Part shown: positions 34,618 through 41,908 of the stretch, in pieces | Layout of the letters: each line of letters opens with the position of its first letter | Numbering within the stretch: position 1 is the stretch's first letter | DNA from: a virus | IMG/VR virus record: IMGVR_UViG_3300044714_000024 | Coordinates: 1-64,000 of that record | Reading direction: 5' to 3' (one strand) | Length of the DNA: 64,000 nucleotides | The notes under the pieces: model-generated | Told to the model about the DNA's origin: nothing | Database searches by the model: none | Seen by the model: only the letters and a program-made list of their open reading frames with translations | Translations under genes and position numbers: made by a program

Positions 34618-34808
34618 GACTTGCCTGCTTGTTGGCCATCAGCCGCTACTTTGACCTGGCACTTCGGTTTCTTCCGGTCGCCGTCAAATGTAGACGCCCC
34701 GCAGTGACCGCAATGCCATATCCATCGCTTCGGATGTCCGGCCGCGCCAAGACATTTGATCTGACACTCGAAGTCAGGAGCGATGAAGTCTGTTAGAGCA
34801 AGGGTCAT
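34614..34808 (-). CDS. Small zinc-ribbon-like protein
   Basis: 64 residues with several cysteines (FECQIKCLG; WHCGHCGASTFDGDRKKPKC), spaced like a zinc ribbon. Translationally coupled to the next gene by a 4-nt overlap. Function unknown. Confidence 0.5.
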   Translation of the reverse strand: MTLALTDFIAPDFECQIKCLGAAGHPKRWIWHCGHCGASTFDGDRKKPKCQVKVAADGQQAGKS

Positions 34809-34817
34809 GCTAATCGC

Positions 34818-35042
34818 TTATCTGTCGGCGCTTACGTGCATGAAGCCCACCCGAAATTCATCCGCCCCGCAGCTACAGCGGCCGCCTTTATGCCAAGAAC
34901 AATCCGAATCGTGCTCTGAAAGTGCGGCTCTAAGATTATTCAATTGCTCGCGGGCTGTAAGGGGGCGGCCGCGCACTTTATTTCCGGCCGCAATTGCTTC
35001 GTTCAATCGACGGCGCATATCCGCCGAACTCGTGATACTCAT
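34818..35042 (-). CDS. Small hypothetical protein with Cys/His cluster
   Basis: 74 residues. Helical N-terminus (MRRRLNEAIAAGNKVRGRPL) and a C-terminal cluster (CSWHKGGRCSCGADEFRVGF). Overlaps the preceding gene by 4 nt. Function unknown. Confidence 0.5.
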   Translation of the reverse strand: MSITSSADMRRRLNEAIAAGNKVRGRPLTAREQLNNLRAALSEHDSDCSWHKGGRCSCGADEFRVGFMHVSADR

Positions 35043-35308
35043 TTGTTTTCCCCTACTGTCTGCTCATCGGCGCCCGCGCGAATTACGCGCACGGTTTCAG
35101 CTAGTATATTTTGTTCATTCGGATGCCCCATCCAACGGCTACCGATGATGTCGGCAAGCCGGTCAGGATTAAGTGCCTCCCTCAACTCCGCGATCGTCCT
35201 CGCATCGGATTCGATCTTGTCGGCCATGCATAGCGGGCACATCCCATCAGCGTGGGCGGCCACATCTATCTCGGCGGCATGATGCAAACACAGTCTCGCG
35301 TGACTCAT
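35039..35308 (-). CDS. Small hypothetical protein with Cys/His motif
   Basis: 89 residues, RLCLHHAAEIDVAAHADGMC then PLCMADKIESDARTIAELRE. The Cys/His spacing suggests a metal site, followed by a helix. Part of the overlapping leftward operon. Confidence 0.5.
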   Translation of the reverse strand: MSHARLCLHHAAEIDVAAHADGMCPLCMADKIESDARTIAELREALNPDRLADIIGSRWMGHPNEQNILAETVRVIRAGADEQTVGENK

Positions 35309-35323
35309 GGTTTTGCCTGCTTG

Positions 35324-35677
35324 TCAGGGACTAGTCGGCCGTTGGCCGTCGTCGCGGCAATTGCGTAAAGCCGGATCATTTGGTTTCACTCCATTCGCTA
35401 TCGCCATCTCTCGATAGGTCAAGAACATCGGGAAGGGCGATGAGACATCGAACGCTTGCCGCGCCATCCGGCAAGAGAGATTGTGGGAAGATGACTGCAA
35501 GAGGAAGCCTGCGCAGGCAAACTCCCCACCTTCCAGCGATTTGTGGCAGGCAAAAATGCTGCGTGCCATATCCTCAGCGCATGGCGCTAGGATGCGGAAC
35601 CGCTCGGCGGTGAAGCGACCTGGCGCAACGTCAGTGCGCCACGGGCACTCGTTGCATGGTGTCTTTATGTATTTCAC
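35324..35677 (-). CDS. DUF6283-like protein
   Basis: 117 residues. TPCNECPWRTDVAPGRFTAE, then FACHKSLEGGEFACAGFLLQ and NLSCRMARQAFDVSSPF match the CxxCPWR...CHK...CAGF pattern of the DUF6283 family, found in phages and actinobacteria. Conserved cysteines suggest metal binding. Function unknown. Overlaps its upstream neighbour by 4 nt. Confidence 0.65.
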   Translation of the reverse strand: MKYIKTPCNECPWRTDVAPGRFTAERFRILAPCAEDMARSIFACHKSLEGGEFACAGFLLQSSSHNLSCRMARQAFDVSSPFPMFLTYREMAIANGVKPNDPALRNCRDDGQRPTSP

Positions 35678-35868
35678 GGCTGCTCAGTCTTTCCGACTAT
35701 CTCGGCGCATGTGCGGGCGCGTTCAATCCAGCAAGGGAACCCTGTTTCCTTTTCAAGCTCAGCAAGCAATATCTCGCCGATCCAGAACAGATCGCCGCGC
35801 GTGTTATCGATGATTGCCTGGCGCAATCTGCCGAGCGCATTCACGTTGTCGTTTGCCTGCTCTGTCAT
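35674..35868 (-). CDS. Small hypothetical protein
   Basis: 64 residues, MTEQANDNVNALGRLRQAII then EILLAELEKETGFPCWIERA. Helical. 4-nt overlaps on both sides. Function unknown. Confidence 0.45.
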   Translation of the reverse strand: MTEQANDNVNALGRLRQAIIDNTRGDLFWIGEILLAELEKETGFPCWIERARTCAEIVGKTEQP

Positions 35869-36062
35869 CGTATATGCCCGAATGCGATGAGCGCCTTAAC
35901 CTGTTTGGGTGACAGAAGCACTCGGTCTTTGACCGTATCGCCATCGAACTGAGTGATGCCGAGATATTTGTTCTCGGTGAGATCGAAGCGGACTTCACAA
36001 TTATAGTTGCCTTTGTCGCCAGCAATTTTGTCGCTGTATTTGGTCTCTGTTGGAGCACCCAT
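35865..36062 (-). CDS. Small hypothetical protein
   Basis: 65 residues, MGAPTETKYSDKIAGDKGNY then ENKYLGITQFDGDTVKDRVL. Beta-rich start and a C-terminal helix. Overlaps the downstream gene by 4 nt. Function unknown. Confidence 0.5.
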   Translation of the reverse strand: MGAPTETKYSDKIAGDKGNYNCEVRFDLTENKYLGITQFDGDTVKDRVLLSPKQVKALIAFGHIR

Positions 36063-36085
36063 AGAGGCTTCTTGCTGTTGGGGGT

Positions 36086-36289
36086 TTAATGCACGACTGC
36101 GATAACTTCGACCATTTGGCGATCAAGATTATAGGTGACATCGCTCACGCGCCACGACTTCTGCCCAAACACAATGGTTTCGCCGACGCGCGGGACCTGC
36201 ATTCTTTCGTAGTTCCGAAATATGTCCGGCTCGCCGCGCTGGTGAAAAAGGAACTGAACCTCTAGATTCTCGGCCATCGGGTTCTCCAA
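36086..36289 (-). CDS. Small beta-barrel-like hypothetical protein
   Basis: 67 residues, VQFLFHQRGEPDIFRNYERM, QVPRVGETIVFGQKSWRVSD, VTYNLDRQMVEVIAVVH. The strand order is like a small SH3 or 'phage head-closure' barrel. No context for a specific function. Confidence 0.5.
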   Translation of the reverse strand: MENPMAENLEVQFLFHQRGEPDIFRNYERMQVPRVGETIVFGQKSWRVSDVTYNLDRQMVEVIAVVH

Positions 36290-36301
36290 AGCAATGTGAT
36301 G

Positions 36302-36643
36302 TTAAGCCGTTCCTTGCGGCGCGATATGATCGAGCATTTCAGGCGGTAAGATACCGTCGCGGTTCTTTTGCTCGGCTTCCGTCGCGAGATTTCGTAGCTC
36401 CGGCGCGATCCATTCAAGGCCGGTGGTTTTGCCTAAATATGCTGGGGACTTGTGATGCTTGTCGTAGATGTCTGCCAGTCCACGCGCCTCCTTTGGCCCA
36501 ACGTGAAGCATCGAGGTATGGATCATCATCATTACGCGCCAGCCTTTAGTCTCGATCCACGTTAATCCAACGGTCAGCGTCGCGCCTTCGGGCGCCGACA
36601 TGGCAGCATCACCAAACTTCCGAAACGCCTTGTTCGGATTCAT
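36302..36643 (-). CDS. Hypothetical protein
   Basis: 113 residues from the ATG at 36643. Mixed alpha/beta (EGATLTVGLTWIETKGWRVM; LHVGPKEARGLADIYDKHHK). No family recognised. Confidence 0.5.
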   Translation of the reverse strand: MNPNKAFRKFGDAAMSAPEGATLTVGLTWIETKGWRVMMMIHTSMLHVGPKEARGLADIYDKHHKSPAYLGKTTGLEWIAPELRNLATEAEQKNRDGILPPEMLDHIAPQGTA

Positions 36644-36657
36644 GGAGTGACTACTGA

Positions 36658-36972
36658 TTAGCCGGTCGCGGTGCGTTTGGTCTGCATGTACCATCGCATC
36701 CGGTCGTGCTTTCGTTCCTGCGCCGCCACTTCGATTTGCGGATTATATAAGTCCAGGTCTCTCACCATCGTCAGAAGATAGCGCAGGTCGCCAATCTCGT
36801 TGGCGAGGATTTCAGTATTAGGTCTGCCGTCAGGTTCCGGTCTATTCTCTTTTCCAAATCGCAGGAGCTTGCTCGCGGCTTGCGTTACCTCCGCACATTC
36901 CTCCATGAGGACGGTGAGGACTTCGCGTTCGTAGTCCGTGAGCGGCGTGCCGTTAGGCTGATACTGTGCCAT
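36658..36972 (-). CDS. MazG-like nucleotide pyrophosphohydrolase
   Basis: 104 residues. MEECAEVTQAASKLLRFGKE supplies the ExxE pair (Glu25, Glu28), and NEIGDLRYLLTMV supplies ExxD (Glu59, Asp62). These are the magnesium ligands of the all-alpha NTP pyrophosphatase (MazG) fold. Phage MazG-like enzymes clean up non-standard dNTPs or alter alarmone levels. Single-domain length fits. Confidence 0.75.
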   Translation of the reverse strand: MAQYQPNGTPLTDYEREVLTVLMEECAEVTQAASKLLRFGKENRPEPDGRPNTEILANEIGDLRYLLTMVRDLDLYNPQIEVAAQERKHDRMRWYMQTKRTATG

Positions 36973-36998
36973 GTTTGCTCCTGGCGACTAGGGACGGG

Positions 36999-37256
36999 TC
37001 AGTCGGCAACTGCGCGAGCGTAGAAGTCTTTGGAAAATTCGACGGTGATGTCGAACGTGGTGATCATGCCGCCGGCATCTTTGACTAGACAGCGTTCCGA
37101 TCCTCTGCCGTCGCGCAAGAGTTCACCGCCAGAGCCATCGTCCAGCTTCTCAGCGTACTTGGATGCCGCAAATTCTGCGCAATAGGCCATGACCTCGATC
37201 CATTCGTCGTCGCCGTCATAGCCAATCATCCGACAGTGAAAGGGAACTTGGGCCAT
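36999..37256 (-). CDS. Small hypothetical protein
   Basis: 85 residues, MAQVPFHCRMIGYDGDDEWI then LLRDGRGSERCLVKDAGGMI and FDITVEFSKDFYARAVAD. Beta-rich and acidic. No family recognised. Confidence 0.5.
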   Translation of the reverse strand: MAQVPFHCRMIGYDGDDEWIEVMAYCAEFAASKYAEKLDDGSGGELLRDGRGSERCLVKDAGGMITTFDITVEFSKDFYARAVAD

Positions 37257-37297
37257 AGTGGTCTCCTAGCGGTTCTTCGGCGGTTAGTGCCTATTTC

Positions 37298-37399
37298 TCA
37301 GTTTCCATTGCAACGCGGACAGATTTCAACGCATACCCATGAGCAGACGTGTTCCAATTCAGTGTTGCACGCTGGGCATCTGGCCGCCCCGTTCGTCAA
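37298..37399 (-). CDS. Possible zinc-ribbon peptide, start uncertain
   Basis: In the frame overlapping the 37359-37559 gene, the sequence ARCPACNTELEHVCSWVCVE then ICPRCNGN has two CxxC pairs of a zinc ribbon. No ATG is well placed; a TTG at 37399 is a possible start. It could be a real overlapping small gene. Confidence 0.3.
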   Translation of the reverse strand: MTNGAARCPACNTELEHVCSWVCVEICPRCNGN

Positions 37400-37559
37400 A
37401 TTCGGTGTAGCGTCCCCACGCGGCTTCCGCCCGAAGATTGACGAGATAGCCAAGGTCAAGTTCTTTCCTTGATAGTTTAAGTGCATCGTCAATCTCCCGA
37501 ATGAAGCGAGCAACGTGATTGTCCGAATTGTCGCCGCCCCAAACATCCATCACCACCAT
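37359..37559 (-). CDS. Small hypothetical protein
   Basis: 66 residues. MDVWGGDNSDNHVARFIREI, then LKLSRKELDLGYLVNLRAEA. Helical; a gggaga ribosome site lies upstream. Start could be 37559 or 37550. Function unknown. Confidence 0.5.
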   Translation of the reverse strand: MVVMDVWGGDNSDNHVARFIREIDDALKLSRKELDLGYLVNLRAEAAWGRYTEFDERGGQMPSVQH

Positions 37560-37591
37560 CACAGTTCATTCTCCCGACATACGTCCTGTTA

Positions 37592-37936
37592 TTAGCCGAA
37601 GTCGATACCATTCTTTTCTCGCACGCGCTCGACCAATACGGTCGCTAAGTCGAAACCGTGCAAATTTGCGAAACGAATTGCCGCAGTTGCCAAGTCCGCA
37701 GTGGCGGCCGCTATCGCCGCCTTATCTGTGTTGTTCGGCGGCCTGCCCGAATGATCGAGCATTTCGTAAACGGCAGCGATTTTCCCTAGTGACTTTGCGG
37801 CGTGTAGAACGCAATGGCTCCCTAGAATATGGGGCACCGCCGTTTCCGACGCCTGCACAATCTGCGGGCTATAGGGAACAGTCCACGGCTGATTTGCCTG
37901 TGCCTGCCGAAACGTCAGTTTTAGTGGATCGGTCAT
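37592..37936 (-). CDS. Helical protein, possibly MazG-type fold
   Basis: 114 residues from the ATG at 37936. The long helices HCVLHAAKSLGKIAAVYEML and AAIAAATADLATAAIRFANL then GFDLATVLVERVREKNGIDF resemble the all-alpha pyrophosphatase layout, but the acidic motif is weak. Function uncertain. Confidence 0.45.
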   Translation of the reverse strand: MTDPLKLTFRQAQANQPWTVPYSPQIVQASETAVPHILGSHCVLHAAKSLGKIAAVYEMLDHSGRPPNNTDKAAIAAATADLATAAIRFANLHGFDLATVLVERVREKNGIDFG

Positions 37937-37981
37937 TTTCCCTCTCAAAGTTGGACGTTAACCCCGTGTATGTGCCCGATT

Positions 37982-38245
37982 TCACGCGGCGGCTTTTTCT
38001 TCGGCGTCAATCTCTTTCGCGTGCTCTAGGAGAGCGTCCGCCATCGCCTTCGTAAGCGGAGACAGATTGACTTGCGCTACCCGGCGCGTTCCGTCGTGTT
38101 CGACCAGGAAGGTCATGACGGATTGAAAGATGCCGAACTTGCGACCTTTGCCACCATTCAGGTCGGCAACATGCTCACGTAGGAACATGCGTCCTTGGGT
38201 TTTCCAGTCGTATAGTTCGACTTCGACTTCAAGTTTGATTTTCAC
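37982..38245 (-). CDS. Small hypothetical protein
   Basis: 87 residues, MKIKLEVEVELYDWKTQGRM then GIFQSVMTFLVEHDGTRRVA. Beta strands followed by a C-terminal charged helix. Overlaps the upstream gene by 4 nt. Function unknown. Confidence 0.5.
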   Translation of the reverse strand: MKIKLEVEVELYDWKTQGRMFLREHVADLNGGKGRKFGIFQSVMTFLVEHDGTRRVAQVNLSPLTKAMADALLEHAKEIDAEEKAAA

Positions 38246-38451
38246 GACGGTTGCTCCTTATGATCCCGGACTACCTGGGACAACATCTTGCGGGCTTGGC
38301 GGGCAGCGTGGCGACCTTCCGCGCAAGATCGGCACATGCCAAAAACTTTCGTTCGGTCGAGCGGCTTGCCGCAATCGCAGCAAGTATCGCCGTGACCGCA
38401 GTTCATGCAGGCCCCTCTCAAAAGGAAGGGTCGCTCACAGCAGTCGCTCAT
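38242..38451 (-). CDS. Small Cys-rich zinc-binding protein
   Basis: 69 residues from the ATG at 38451, which overlaps the preceding stop. CCERPFLLRGACMNCGHGDT, CCDCGKPLDRTK and GMCRSCAEGRHAARQARKML give at least two CxxC pairs of a treble-clef or zinc-ribbon fold. Function unknown; a regulator or adaptor is possible. Confidence 0.5.
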   Translation of the reverse strand: MSDCCERPFLLRGACMNCGHGDTCCDCGKPLDRTKVFGMCRSCAEGRHAARQARKMLSQVVRDHKEQPS

Positions 38452-38618
38452 GGTCGGCACCTTTGATCGTGGCGGCGGATCAGCCTTAGGCAAATCAAAC
38501 ACAGGTGGCCGCGCTGGCCGGTGCAGTGTTTCGGGATCACGAAGTCCTTGCCTTCCACCTTGCCAACGGCTCGGAGCTTCTTGGCCTGTTTCTTACTGAC
38601 ATAGGGGCGTGGGTCCAT
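38448..38618 (-). CDS. Small basic protein with Cys pairs
   Basis: 56 residues, MDPRPYVSKKQAKKLRAVGK then PKHCTGQRGHLCLICLRLIR. Lys/Arg-rich with a likely zinc site. Linked by a 4-nt overlap to the next gene. Function unknown. Confidence 0.45.
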   Translation of the reverse strand: MDPRPYVSKKQAKKLRAVGKVEGKDFVIPKHCTGQRGHLCLICLRLIRRHDQRCRP

Positions 38619-38636
38619 TTGGGCACTAACGACGCA

Positions 38637-39041
38637 TTAGCCGAGTGAGATTGCGCGCGAACGCAACCACTTCTCGTCAGGCCGCCATTGTTCCTCGCGG
38701 TTCATTCCAGTTCCGACTATGCGGCTAGTCCATCCCCACTTTTTGAGAATGTCCGGCATGTCGAAAAGTGGCTCAACAATAATTGGCGTCAAGCCGTGAT
38801 AAGCGATCTCTCCAATGAGCCGCCGCAGCGCGCCTTTACCGCGCTCTTTGGCTTTGATGGCCACGATACGTACCTCGCGGCCTTTCACCGAGACTACGAC
38901 ATCATCAGGCCAGTCATATTTTGAGAACCACGGAACGTCGCCTGGGCATACCGGCATGAAGCCAGCCGCGCGCTCATCTTCTTTCATGGCCGCGACAGGG
39001 CCAATGCGCACTAACCGTTCCATCACTTCGTTTAAGTCCAT
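38637..39041 (-). CDS. Hypothetical protein, weakly GNAT-like
   Basis: 134 residues from the ATG at 39041. VVVSVKGREVRIVAIKAKER, GKGALRRLIGEIAYHGLTPI and DILKKWGWTSRIVGTGMNRE follow the strand-(R)GKG-helix-strand order of acetyltransferase-like folds. The signature is partial, so the function is only a suggestion. Confidence 0.45.
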   Translation of the reverse strand: MDLNEVMERLVRIGPVAAMKEDERAAGFMPVCPGDVPWFSKYDWPDDVVVSVKGREVRIVAIKAKERGKGALRRLIGEIAYHGLTPIIVEPLFDMPDILKKWGWTSRIVGTGMNREEQWRPDEKWLRSRAISLG

Positions 39042-39322
39042 CACGCCACCTTCTCGCTGCTCTTTTCCATCCGCGCTATTTCAGCGGCTAAAATATTTTC
39101 TGCCAAAGCCACACAGCGCTTTTTTGTCCGGCACCACGAAATGCCATGAGATGAGTTCAAATTTTTGTGGTCCGACAAGCGCAAGGCAGACAATCCAAAG
39201 CCGGCATCGCTCGCATGGTAAATATAGAACCGAATGCCAGCAACCTCGGCCTGATATTCACTTTTATGATATTCACTTTTATCGCGACCGGGGAGCCACT
39301 TGATTTTGTTTTCTGTGCTCAT
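39041..39322 (-). CDS. Small hypothetical protein
   Basis: 93 residues. Contains a short direct repeat KSEYHKSEY, encoded by a tandem 15-bp duplication (near 39250-39285). Then RFYIYHASDAGFGLSALRLS and CRTKKRCVALAENILAAEI. No family recognised. Confidence 0.45.
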   Translation of the reverse strand: MSTENKIKWLPGRDKSEYHKSEYQAEVAGIRFYIYHASDAGFGLSALRLSDHKNLNSSHGISWCRTKKRCVALAENILAAEIARMEKSSEKVA

Positions 39323-39380
39323 GCCACTTTGCTCTTTTCCATCCGCATCCGCTGCACGGTATGGGTGTTCTCCCGATTAT

Positions 39381-40085
39381 CTAAACTGCCTCACCTAAGA
39401 TTTCTCGACTGAGCGCACCAAACTTTTCGGCATCACCAACCACCTGTCCTCTGAGGGCAACAATCCACCATCGCTCGCCTTGCCACTTCGGCGGGATAAG
39501 GGTTGCGTGAAGTGTGCCAGCGGAGCAAAGATTGAGCGGTCCCGATGCGGTATGAATAACTCCGGGATATGCGGGCGGAATCTTGCCACCGCCGTTGGCC
39601 GGGAGTGCTTGTTTGTTTGATCGCCAGAACGCGATGGTGGCGCCTTCCTTCCGAAGCGCCGCAAGGCGCTTCTGCAAAGTGTCTGGCCAGGTGGATGCGA
39701 AAGCATCCACCGTTGCCAGCCAATATTCTTTAGAGCCATCGCCATAGCCATAGCCATCGCCATAGCCATAGCCATCGCCATCGCCATCGCCATCGCCATC
39801 GCCATAGCCATCGCCATAGCCATAGCCATAGCCATAGCCATCGCCATCGCCATAGCCATAGCCATAGCCATCGCCATCGCCATAGCCATCGCCATCGCCA
39901 TCGCCATCGCCATAGCCATAGCCATCGCCATAGCCATAGCCATAGCCATCGCCATCGCCATCGCCATAGCCATAGCCATCGCCATCGCCATCGCCATAGC
40001 CATAGCCATAGCCATCGCCATAGCCATCGCCATCGCCAAGCCACGCTGGCAGGCTTCCGGCGGTCAAGGATGCTACTTGCGCCAT
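39381..40085 (-). CDS. Protein with long (Asp/Tyr)-Gly repeat and conserved C-terminal domain
   Basis: 234 residues from the ATG at 40085 (MAQVASLTAGSLPAWLG). Residues about 17-118 are an uninterrupted run of GDG/GYG dipeptide repeats encoded by a hexanucleotide tract. The C-terminal domain (YWLATVDAFASTWPDTLQKR; GATIAFWRSN; GTLHATLIPPKWQGERWWIV; FGALSREILGEAV) is a recurring but uncharacterised phage/proteobacterial domain. Repeat number changes would alter length without breaking the frame. The start overlaps the end of the preceding gene. Confidence 0.6.
   Translation of the reverse strand: MAQVASLTAGSLPAWLGDGDGYGDGYGYGYGDGDGDGYGYGDGDGDGYGYGYGDGYGYGDGDGDGDGYGDGDGYGYGYGDGDGYGYGYGYGDGYGDGDGDGDGDGYGYGDGYGYGDGSKEYWLATVDAFASTWPDTLQKRLAALRKEGATIAFWRSNKQALPANGGGKIPPAYPGVIHTASGPLNLCSAGTLHATLIPPKWQGERWWIVALRGQVVGDAEKFGALSREILGEAV
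39735..40038. repeat. Hexanucleotide tandem repeat (GCCATA/GCCATC)
   Basis: About 50 perfect units of six bases, each differing only at the last base (A or C). On the minus strand they encode GY or GD pairs. All three reading frames on this strand stay open across it, which produces spurious ORFs. Confidence 0.95.
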
Positions 40086-40375
40086 GGGGCACTCTCCCAA
40101 GCCGCGATGGCTTCCGGCGTACAGTCGGCCACGCCAGTTACGTTGCGAGCGTCGAAAAGAGTAGCGGCGGGGCCAATCCGGCAATTCGCATTCGGTCCTG
40201 TCGCGGCAAGATCAAGGAATCCCTTGAGGCTGCGCCATTGAATGCAATTCCGCGCGTTCCTAAGAACGATGTTCGGGCCACTGGTATCGGTCGCGTAGCC
40301 GAAGAAAACGCCACGATTGCCGGTAGTGACAAGCACAGCGCGTTCGGTCTTTTTTCGGTTCGGGTGGTTTACCAC
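40073..40375 (-). CDS. DUF6948-like protein
   Basis: 100 residues if the GTG at 40375 is used (ggagag 6 nt upstream); an upstream in-frame ATG at 40432 exists. ERAVLVTTGNRGVFFGYATD, NIVLRNARNCIQWRSLKGFL, LAATGPNANCRIGPAA and ADCTPEAIAAWESAPWRK match a small family (DUF6948-type) that recurs in phages. Function unknown. Its end overlaps the start of the repeat-containing gene. Confidence 0.6.
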   Translation of the reverse strand: MVNHPNRKKTERAVLVTTGNRGVFFGYATDTSGPNIVLRNARNCIQWRSLKGFLDLAATGPNANCRIGPAATLFDARNVTGVADCTPEAIAAWESAPWRK

Positions 40376-40435
40376 GTTCGTCTCTCCTGCCCCTGTGACC
40401 CGAGGCGCGGTTGGCAGCATGTGCAGCCGCATTCA

Positions 40436-40639
40436 TCAAGATTGCCCAATATGTTGCTTGTACCCCGCCATAAACGCCTCATGGTCCGCAGCCGACCTAA
40501 ACTTCATGCCTTCCAGCCATTGCCAAGCGCGATAGGCGAGGACTTGCAGTTCTCCGGGCCATTGCGGGCAGGCGGCATCGGCCCATTTCCGAAATGACGG
40601 GGCGTCGGTTGGGATTTTGTCGGCGGGGAGGATGGTCAC
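40436..40639 (-). CDS. Small hypothetical protein
   Basis: 67 residues from a GTG overlapping the upstream stop (GTGA). VTILPADKIPTDAPSFRKWA then LQVLAYRAWQWLEGMKFRSA. Helical. Function unknown. Confidence 0.5.
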   Translation of the reverse strand: MTILPADKIPTDAPSFRKWADAACPQWPGELQVLAYRAWQWLEGMKFRSAADHEAFMAGYKQHIGQS

Positions 40640-40824
40640 GGCAGGCTCCCGCCGGGGATATGGTTGGCCTGACCGTCCCGCGCTTGTCGCCGACGAATAT
40701 ATTCTTCTAGCGTTGGCAGTGGACCGCAGTACATAGAATAATCGCGCTGGTAGTCTTCTCGATAACGGGCAAGATCGCCTGCGGTAACGTGAACGGCCGG
40801 TTCTTCGATAATTTTGATTGTCAT
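40636..40824 (-). CDS. Small hypothetical protein
   Basis: 62 residues, MTIKIIEEPAVHVTAGDLAR then LPTLEEYIRRRQARDGQ. The ATG overlaps the previous stop by 4 nt. Function unknown. Confidence 0.5.
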   Translation of the reverse strand: MTIKIIEEPAVHVTAGDLARYREDYQRDYSMYCGPLPTLEEYIRRRQARDGQANHIPGGSLP

Positions 40825-40919
40825 CGCTCAACTCCATAGCGCCGCGTGCAATATTCGAGCTTGTAGAAACCCGATATTGGGTCGCTGCGGTAGGTGGACA
40901 TGAGGGTGCGGAGGTTCAT
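40821..40919 (-). CDS. Very small ORF
   Basis: 32 residues, MNLRTLMSTYRSDPISGFYK then LEYCTRRYGVER. Supported by 4-nt overlaps with both neighbours (ATGA each side). Function unknown. Confidence 0.45.
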   Translation of the reverse strand: MNLRTLMSTYRSDPISGFYKLEYCTRRYGVER

Positions 40920-41089
40920 GACGCTTCCCGTTCCTGTTGCAACGCGCGTTCGACGTAGTAGAGAATTTGGCCGTTGATGCTCCGATGATCGCGGGCCGCA
41001 GACTGTTCAAGCCGTCGCTTCTGCGCTGGCGTCATATAGATATGAGCCTCGACACTACGCTCGACATCCTTGCGCGGCTTGCTGCTCAT
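40916..41089 (-). CDS. Ribbon-helix-helix (Arc-type) DNA-binding protein
   Basis: 57 residues from the ATG at 41089. KDVERSVEAHIYMTPAQKRR then LEQSAARDHRSINGQILYYV and ERALQQ fit the RHH fold: one strand (SVEAHIYM) and two helices, with the S(I/L)NGQI turn typical of Arc. It is likely a dimeric repressor. The 4-nt overlaps show it is co-expressed with its neighbours. Confidence 0.75.
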   Translation of the reverse strand: MSSKPRKDVERSVEAHIYMTPAQKRRLEQSAARDHRSINGQILYYVERALQQEREAS

Positions 41090-41316
41090 CGTCGCACGTC
41101 CTGGCCGTTGACGGTCTCGATATTGGACAGCGCCACCATGATCGTTGTGGCTTCGAGCCCAGCGAGGCGATTGCACCATACCGGGACATGGGTGGTCATA
41201 GGCTCCCCGTTGATAAAGCCATCCCAAAGACTCGGGGGTGTGCCCTTGTAATGAATGCCGGTAATCTCAGTTCCGCTCGGCCGGAAGCCTATCCGGTCGC
41301 CTTGTTTCAGTTTCAC
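41086..41316 (-). CDS. Small hypothetical protein, first gene after a strong promoter
   Basis: 76 residues, MKLKQGDRIGFRPSGTEITG, a beta-barrel-like start, then WCNRLAGLEATTIMVALSNI. Preceded by a sigma70-type promoter (41346-41374). Function unknown. Confidence 0.55.
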   Translation of the reverse strand: MKLKQGDRIGFRPSGTEITGIHYKGTPPSLWDGFINGEPMTTHVPVWCNRLAGLEATTIMVALSNIETVNGQDVRR

Positions 41317-41345
41317 GGCTATCTCCCATCTGCCTTAATAATCCA

Positions 41346-41374
41346 AACATATCCTATGATGGGATGGTTGTCAA
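41346..41374 (-). promoter_or_regulatory. Sigma70-type promoter for the 41.3-31.8 kb leftward genes
   Basis: On the minus strand: TTGACA (-35, 41369-41374), 17-bp spacer, TATGTT (-10, 41346-41351), about 30 bp before the ATG at 41316. The -35 is a perfect consensus, implying use of host RNA polymerase. Confidence 0.65.
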
Positions 41375-41411
41375 GTGCCCTGTGGATAAGGCTTTCCCGA
41401 CATAACCTCAG

Positions 41412-41663
41412 TTAGTCGCTAGGTGTTGCCTGCCCTGTTCGCATAGCGACGCCTTCCTCTTTGGTGACGGTCGGAAGCGTGTCGAGCGCGTCAATTTCAG
41501 GTGGCTCTGGTGCGGCGGCAAGCATAGCCTTGTAAATCGTGTATGGATTGAAGCCGCCAATCCGCTTGAACTCAGCTTTGCCAGCCTCGAACATTTCGTA
41601 GGGCAGGGAGCCGATGCCATCCGGTACCAGCTTCCATCCCTTCGGAACTTCAAATTTTGCCAT
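41412..41663 (-). CDS. Small hypothetical protein
   Basis: 83 residues from the ATG at 41663. FEVPKGWKLVPDGIGSLPYE then AGKAEFKRIGGFNPYTIYKA and MLAAAPEPP. The VPxGWKLVP...YKAMLAAAP pattern is common in short phage ORFs next to nucleases. Function unknown. Confidence 0.55.
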   Translation of the reverse strand: MAKFEVPKGWKLVPDGIGSLPYEMFEAGKAEFKRIGGFNPYTIYKAMLAAAPEPPEIDALDTLPTVTKEEGVAMRTGQATPSD

Positions 41664-41665
41664 GT

Positions 41666-41896
41666 CTAACGGTCCCAAAGTTTTTCTTTTAGTTCCAAAA
41701 ACCACATGATCGGCGCGACCACCACAACACAGATCATGATACCCAGAACGGCTAGCGTTGCCGCCGCTATCCAGAGCGGCCCGCTAATCGGCAGCGTTAC
41801 AAAAAACACGCGCCTCCAAAACAGCGGCCACGCCGTAGGCATCGACCAATGCGGCTTGTCCGCTCGCTCAGCCATTGTTGCCATTTCGATCCCCAT
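41666..41896 (-). CDS. Small membrane protein
   Basis: 76 residues. Two hydrophobic segments (WRRVFFVTLPISGPLWI; AAATLAVLGIMICVVVVAPI) after a polar N-terminus. Internal ATGs leave the exact start open. Function unknown. Confidence 0.5.
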   Translation of the reverse strand: MGIEMATMAERADKPHWSMPTAWPLFWRRVFFVTLPISGPLWIAAATLAVLGIMICVVVVAPIMWFLELKEKLWDR

Positions 41897-41908
41897 GCTA
41901 AGCAGAAG

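Noticed and set aside
39735-40038. CRISPR-like array
   Set aside because: Units are contiguous 6-mers with no spacers.
39395-40092. Long Met-Ala and Trp-Arg/Leu repeat frames
   Set aside because: They are alternative frames of the same hexanucleotide tract. Only the DG/YG frame joins a conserved C-terminal domain.
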